Origin: Clostridiales bacterium
GTDB taxonomy: Bacteria; Bacillota; Clostridia; Christensenellales; Pumilibacteraceae
DNA length: 64,000 nt
Reading direction: 5' to 3'
Assembly: GCA_022508505.1 (NCBI GenBank)
Contig: JAFLVC010000007.1
Location: forward strand, 53,768-117,767
The notes under the pieces were generated by a model. It was not told where the DNA came from, did no database searches, and worked only from the letters and a program-made list of their open reading frames with translations. The first letter of the stretch is position 1. Each line of letters begins with the position of its first letter. This document shows positions 63,101 to 64,000 of this stretch, piece after piece. Made by a program: the position numbers and the translations under genes.

Positions 63101-64000
63101 ATGTATAAGAAGGTACCAGGATACGATCCCGTCGGCATGGAAAAACGCGTCGGCGAGTTTTGGAAAGAAAACGACGTATTCAATAAGAGCATTGCCGCGC
63201 GCGAGGGCGGAAAAGAGTTCTCGTTCTACGACGGCCCGCCGACGGCAAACGGAAAACCGCACGTCGGGCACGTTTTGACGCGCACGATGAAGGACATCAT
63301 TCCGCGCTTCCACACGATGAAGGGCAAGCACGTCAGGCGCAAGGCCGGCTGGGATACTCACGGTCTGCCCGTCGAGCTCGAGGTCGAGAAGTCGCTCAAT
63401 ATCGACGGCAAGCAGGACATCGAAAAGTACGGCGTCGAGCCGTTTATAGAAAACTGCAAAAAGAGCGTTTGGAAGTATAAGTCGGAATGGGAGCGCATGT
63501 CCGACCGCGTAGGGTATTGGGCGGACATGGACAACCCGTACGTCACCTACGACGACAAGTACATCGAGTCGGTGTGGTGGTCGCTCAAGAGCATATTCGA
63601 CCGCGGACTGATATACAAGGGCCACAAGATTGTTCCGTACTGCCCGCGCTGCGGCACGGCGCTCAGCAGCCACGAGGTCGCGCAGGGCTATAAGGACGTA
63701 ACCGAAAAGTCGGCAGTCGTCGCTTTCAAGTCGGACTTCGAGGGTGGGGCTTGCTTTCTCGCCTGGACGACGACACCCTGGACGCTTCCGTCAAACGTTG
63801 CTCTTTGCGTCAATCCCAAGTACGATTACGCATTGATACAGGCTCACGGCGAAAAGCGTGGAAGATACGTTCTCGCAAAAGAGCTTATCGGCAAGCATTT
63901 CGAAAGCTATACGATTGTCAAGACTTTTAAAGGCAGGGCGCTCGTCGGCACGCATTACGAGCCGCTCTATAAGACGTACAGCGGCGACAAGGACGGCTAC
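63101..64000 (+). CDS. ileS: Isoleucyl-tRNA synthetase, eukaryote-like type (5' part)
   Basis: First 300 residues; the gene runs past the window end. ATG 63101 with AGGAG at 63084-63088. The class I signature is PHVGH within [15 protein letters not shown], followed by [16 protein letters not shown] and the editing-domain start [18 protein letters not shown]. The [15 protein letters not shown]-terminus and these motifs match the type 2 (eukaryote-like) IleRS, a group noted for natural mupirocin tolerance. The usual full length is about 1040 residues. Confidence 0.93.
   Translation, partial: MYKKVPGYDPVGMEKRVGEFWKENDVFNKSIAAREGGKEFSFYDGPPTANGKPHVGHVLTRTMKDIIPRFHTMKGKHVRRKAGWDTHGLPVELEVEKSLNIDGKQDIEKYGVEPFIENCKKSVWKYKSEWERMSDRVGYWADMDNPYVTYDDKYIESVWWSLKSIFDRGLIYKGHKIVPYCPRCGTALSSHEVAQGYKDVTEKSAVVAFKSDFEGGACFLAWTTTPWTLPSNVALCVNPKYDYALIQAHGEKRGRYVLAKELIGKHFESYTIVKTFKGRALVGTHYEPLYKTYSGDKDGY

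Overview
This window looks like a chromosomal segment of an endospore-forming Bacillota (Clostridia-type) bacterium of intermediate GC content, probably a gut or anaerobic carbohydrate degrader. The evidence is spoIIID behind a sigma-E-like promoter, a SpoVB-like flippase, a large Gram-positive-type SRP RNA on the minus strand, lipoproteins with single-membrane topology, a yaaO-tmk-holB-yaaT block as in Bacillus, and strong TTGACA-N17-TATAAT promoters. Genus and species cannot be told from the sequence alone.

Layout. 1-9.8 kb: a maltodextrin locus (MalF and MalG permeases, a GH13 lipoprotein, a membrane-anchored pullulanase and a cytosolic pullulanase paralogue). 10-17.7 kb: rpoB-rpoC. 18-21.5 kb: an AT-rich DUF3592-like gene, then tilS-trmN6-rsmI. 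21.7-25.9 kb: dnaA without dnaN, a DUF1934-like/MBL pair, and rpsF-ssb-rpsR plus a zinc-ribbon protein. 26.1-29.2 kb: an isolated two-gene unit of an ArsB/NhaD-type permease and a TIR-LRR protein. 29.3-31.5 kb: a lipoprotein with InlB repeats and putative starch-binding modules. 32.2-36.4 kb: a YbiT-like ABC-F protein with one degenerate ATP site, a truncated GlmU, and prs. 36.4-43.5 kb: spoIIID, an enlarged GreA, lysS, a short decarboxylase-like PLP protein, tmk, holB, ricT and a ferredoxin. 43.5-48.6 kb: two paralogous zinc-ribbon membrane proteins, spoVB, serS, a small unknown protein and the SRP RNA. 48.8-59.0 kb: a six-gene surface operon led by a circularly permuted, double membrane-anchored GH3 enzyme. 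59.1-61.8 kb: a Cys/His-repeat lipoprotein. 61.9-64 kb: a zinc-ribbon Ser/Thr kinase divergent from ileS, which runs off the end.

How genes work together. The first locus and probably the InlB lipoprotein describe capture, outside debranching, import and inside debranching of starch or glycogen. The GH3 operon (permuted GH3, two membrane proteins, three lipoproteins, one of them a beta-helix) looks like a second, poorly described cell-surface glycan system. The permease/TIR-LRR pair is the best candidate for a sensor-effector or defence-like module.

Two genome-wide habits show up. Several genes (tilS, the DUF1934-like gene, the glmU-like gene, the Ser/Thr kinase) have consensus promoters so close to the start codon that their mRNAs should be leaderless. 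Most gaps longer than 250 bp carry copies of three dispersed repeat families; one family occurs as inverted pairs at five loci, like small MITEs. No tRNA, rRNA, CRISPR array or transposase was recognised.
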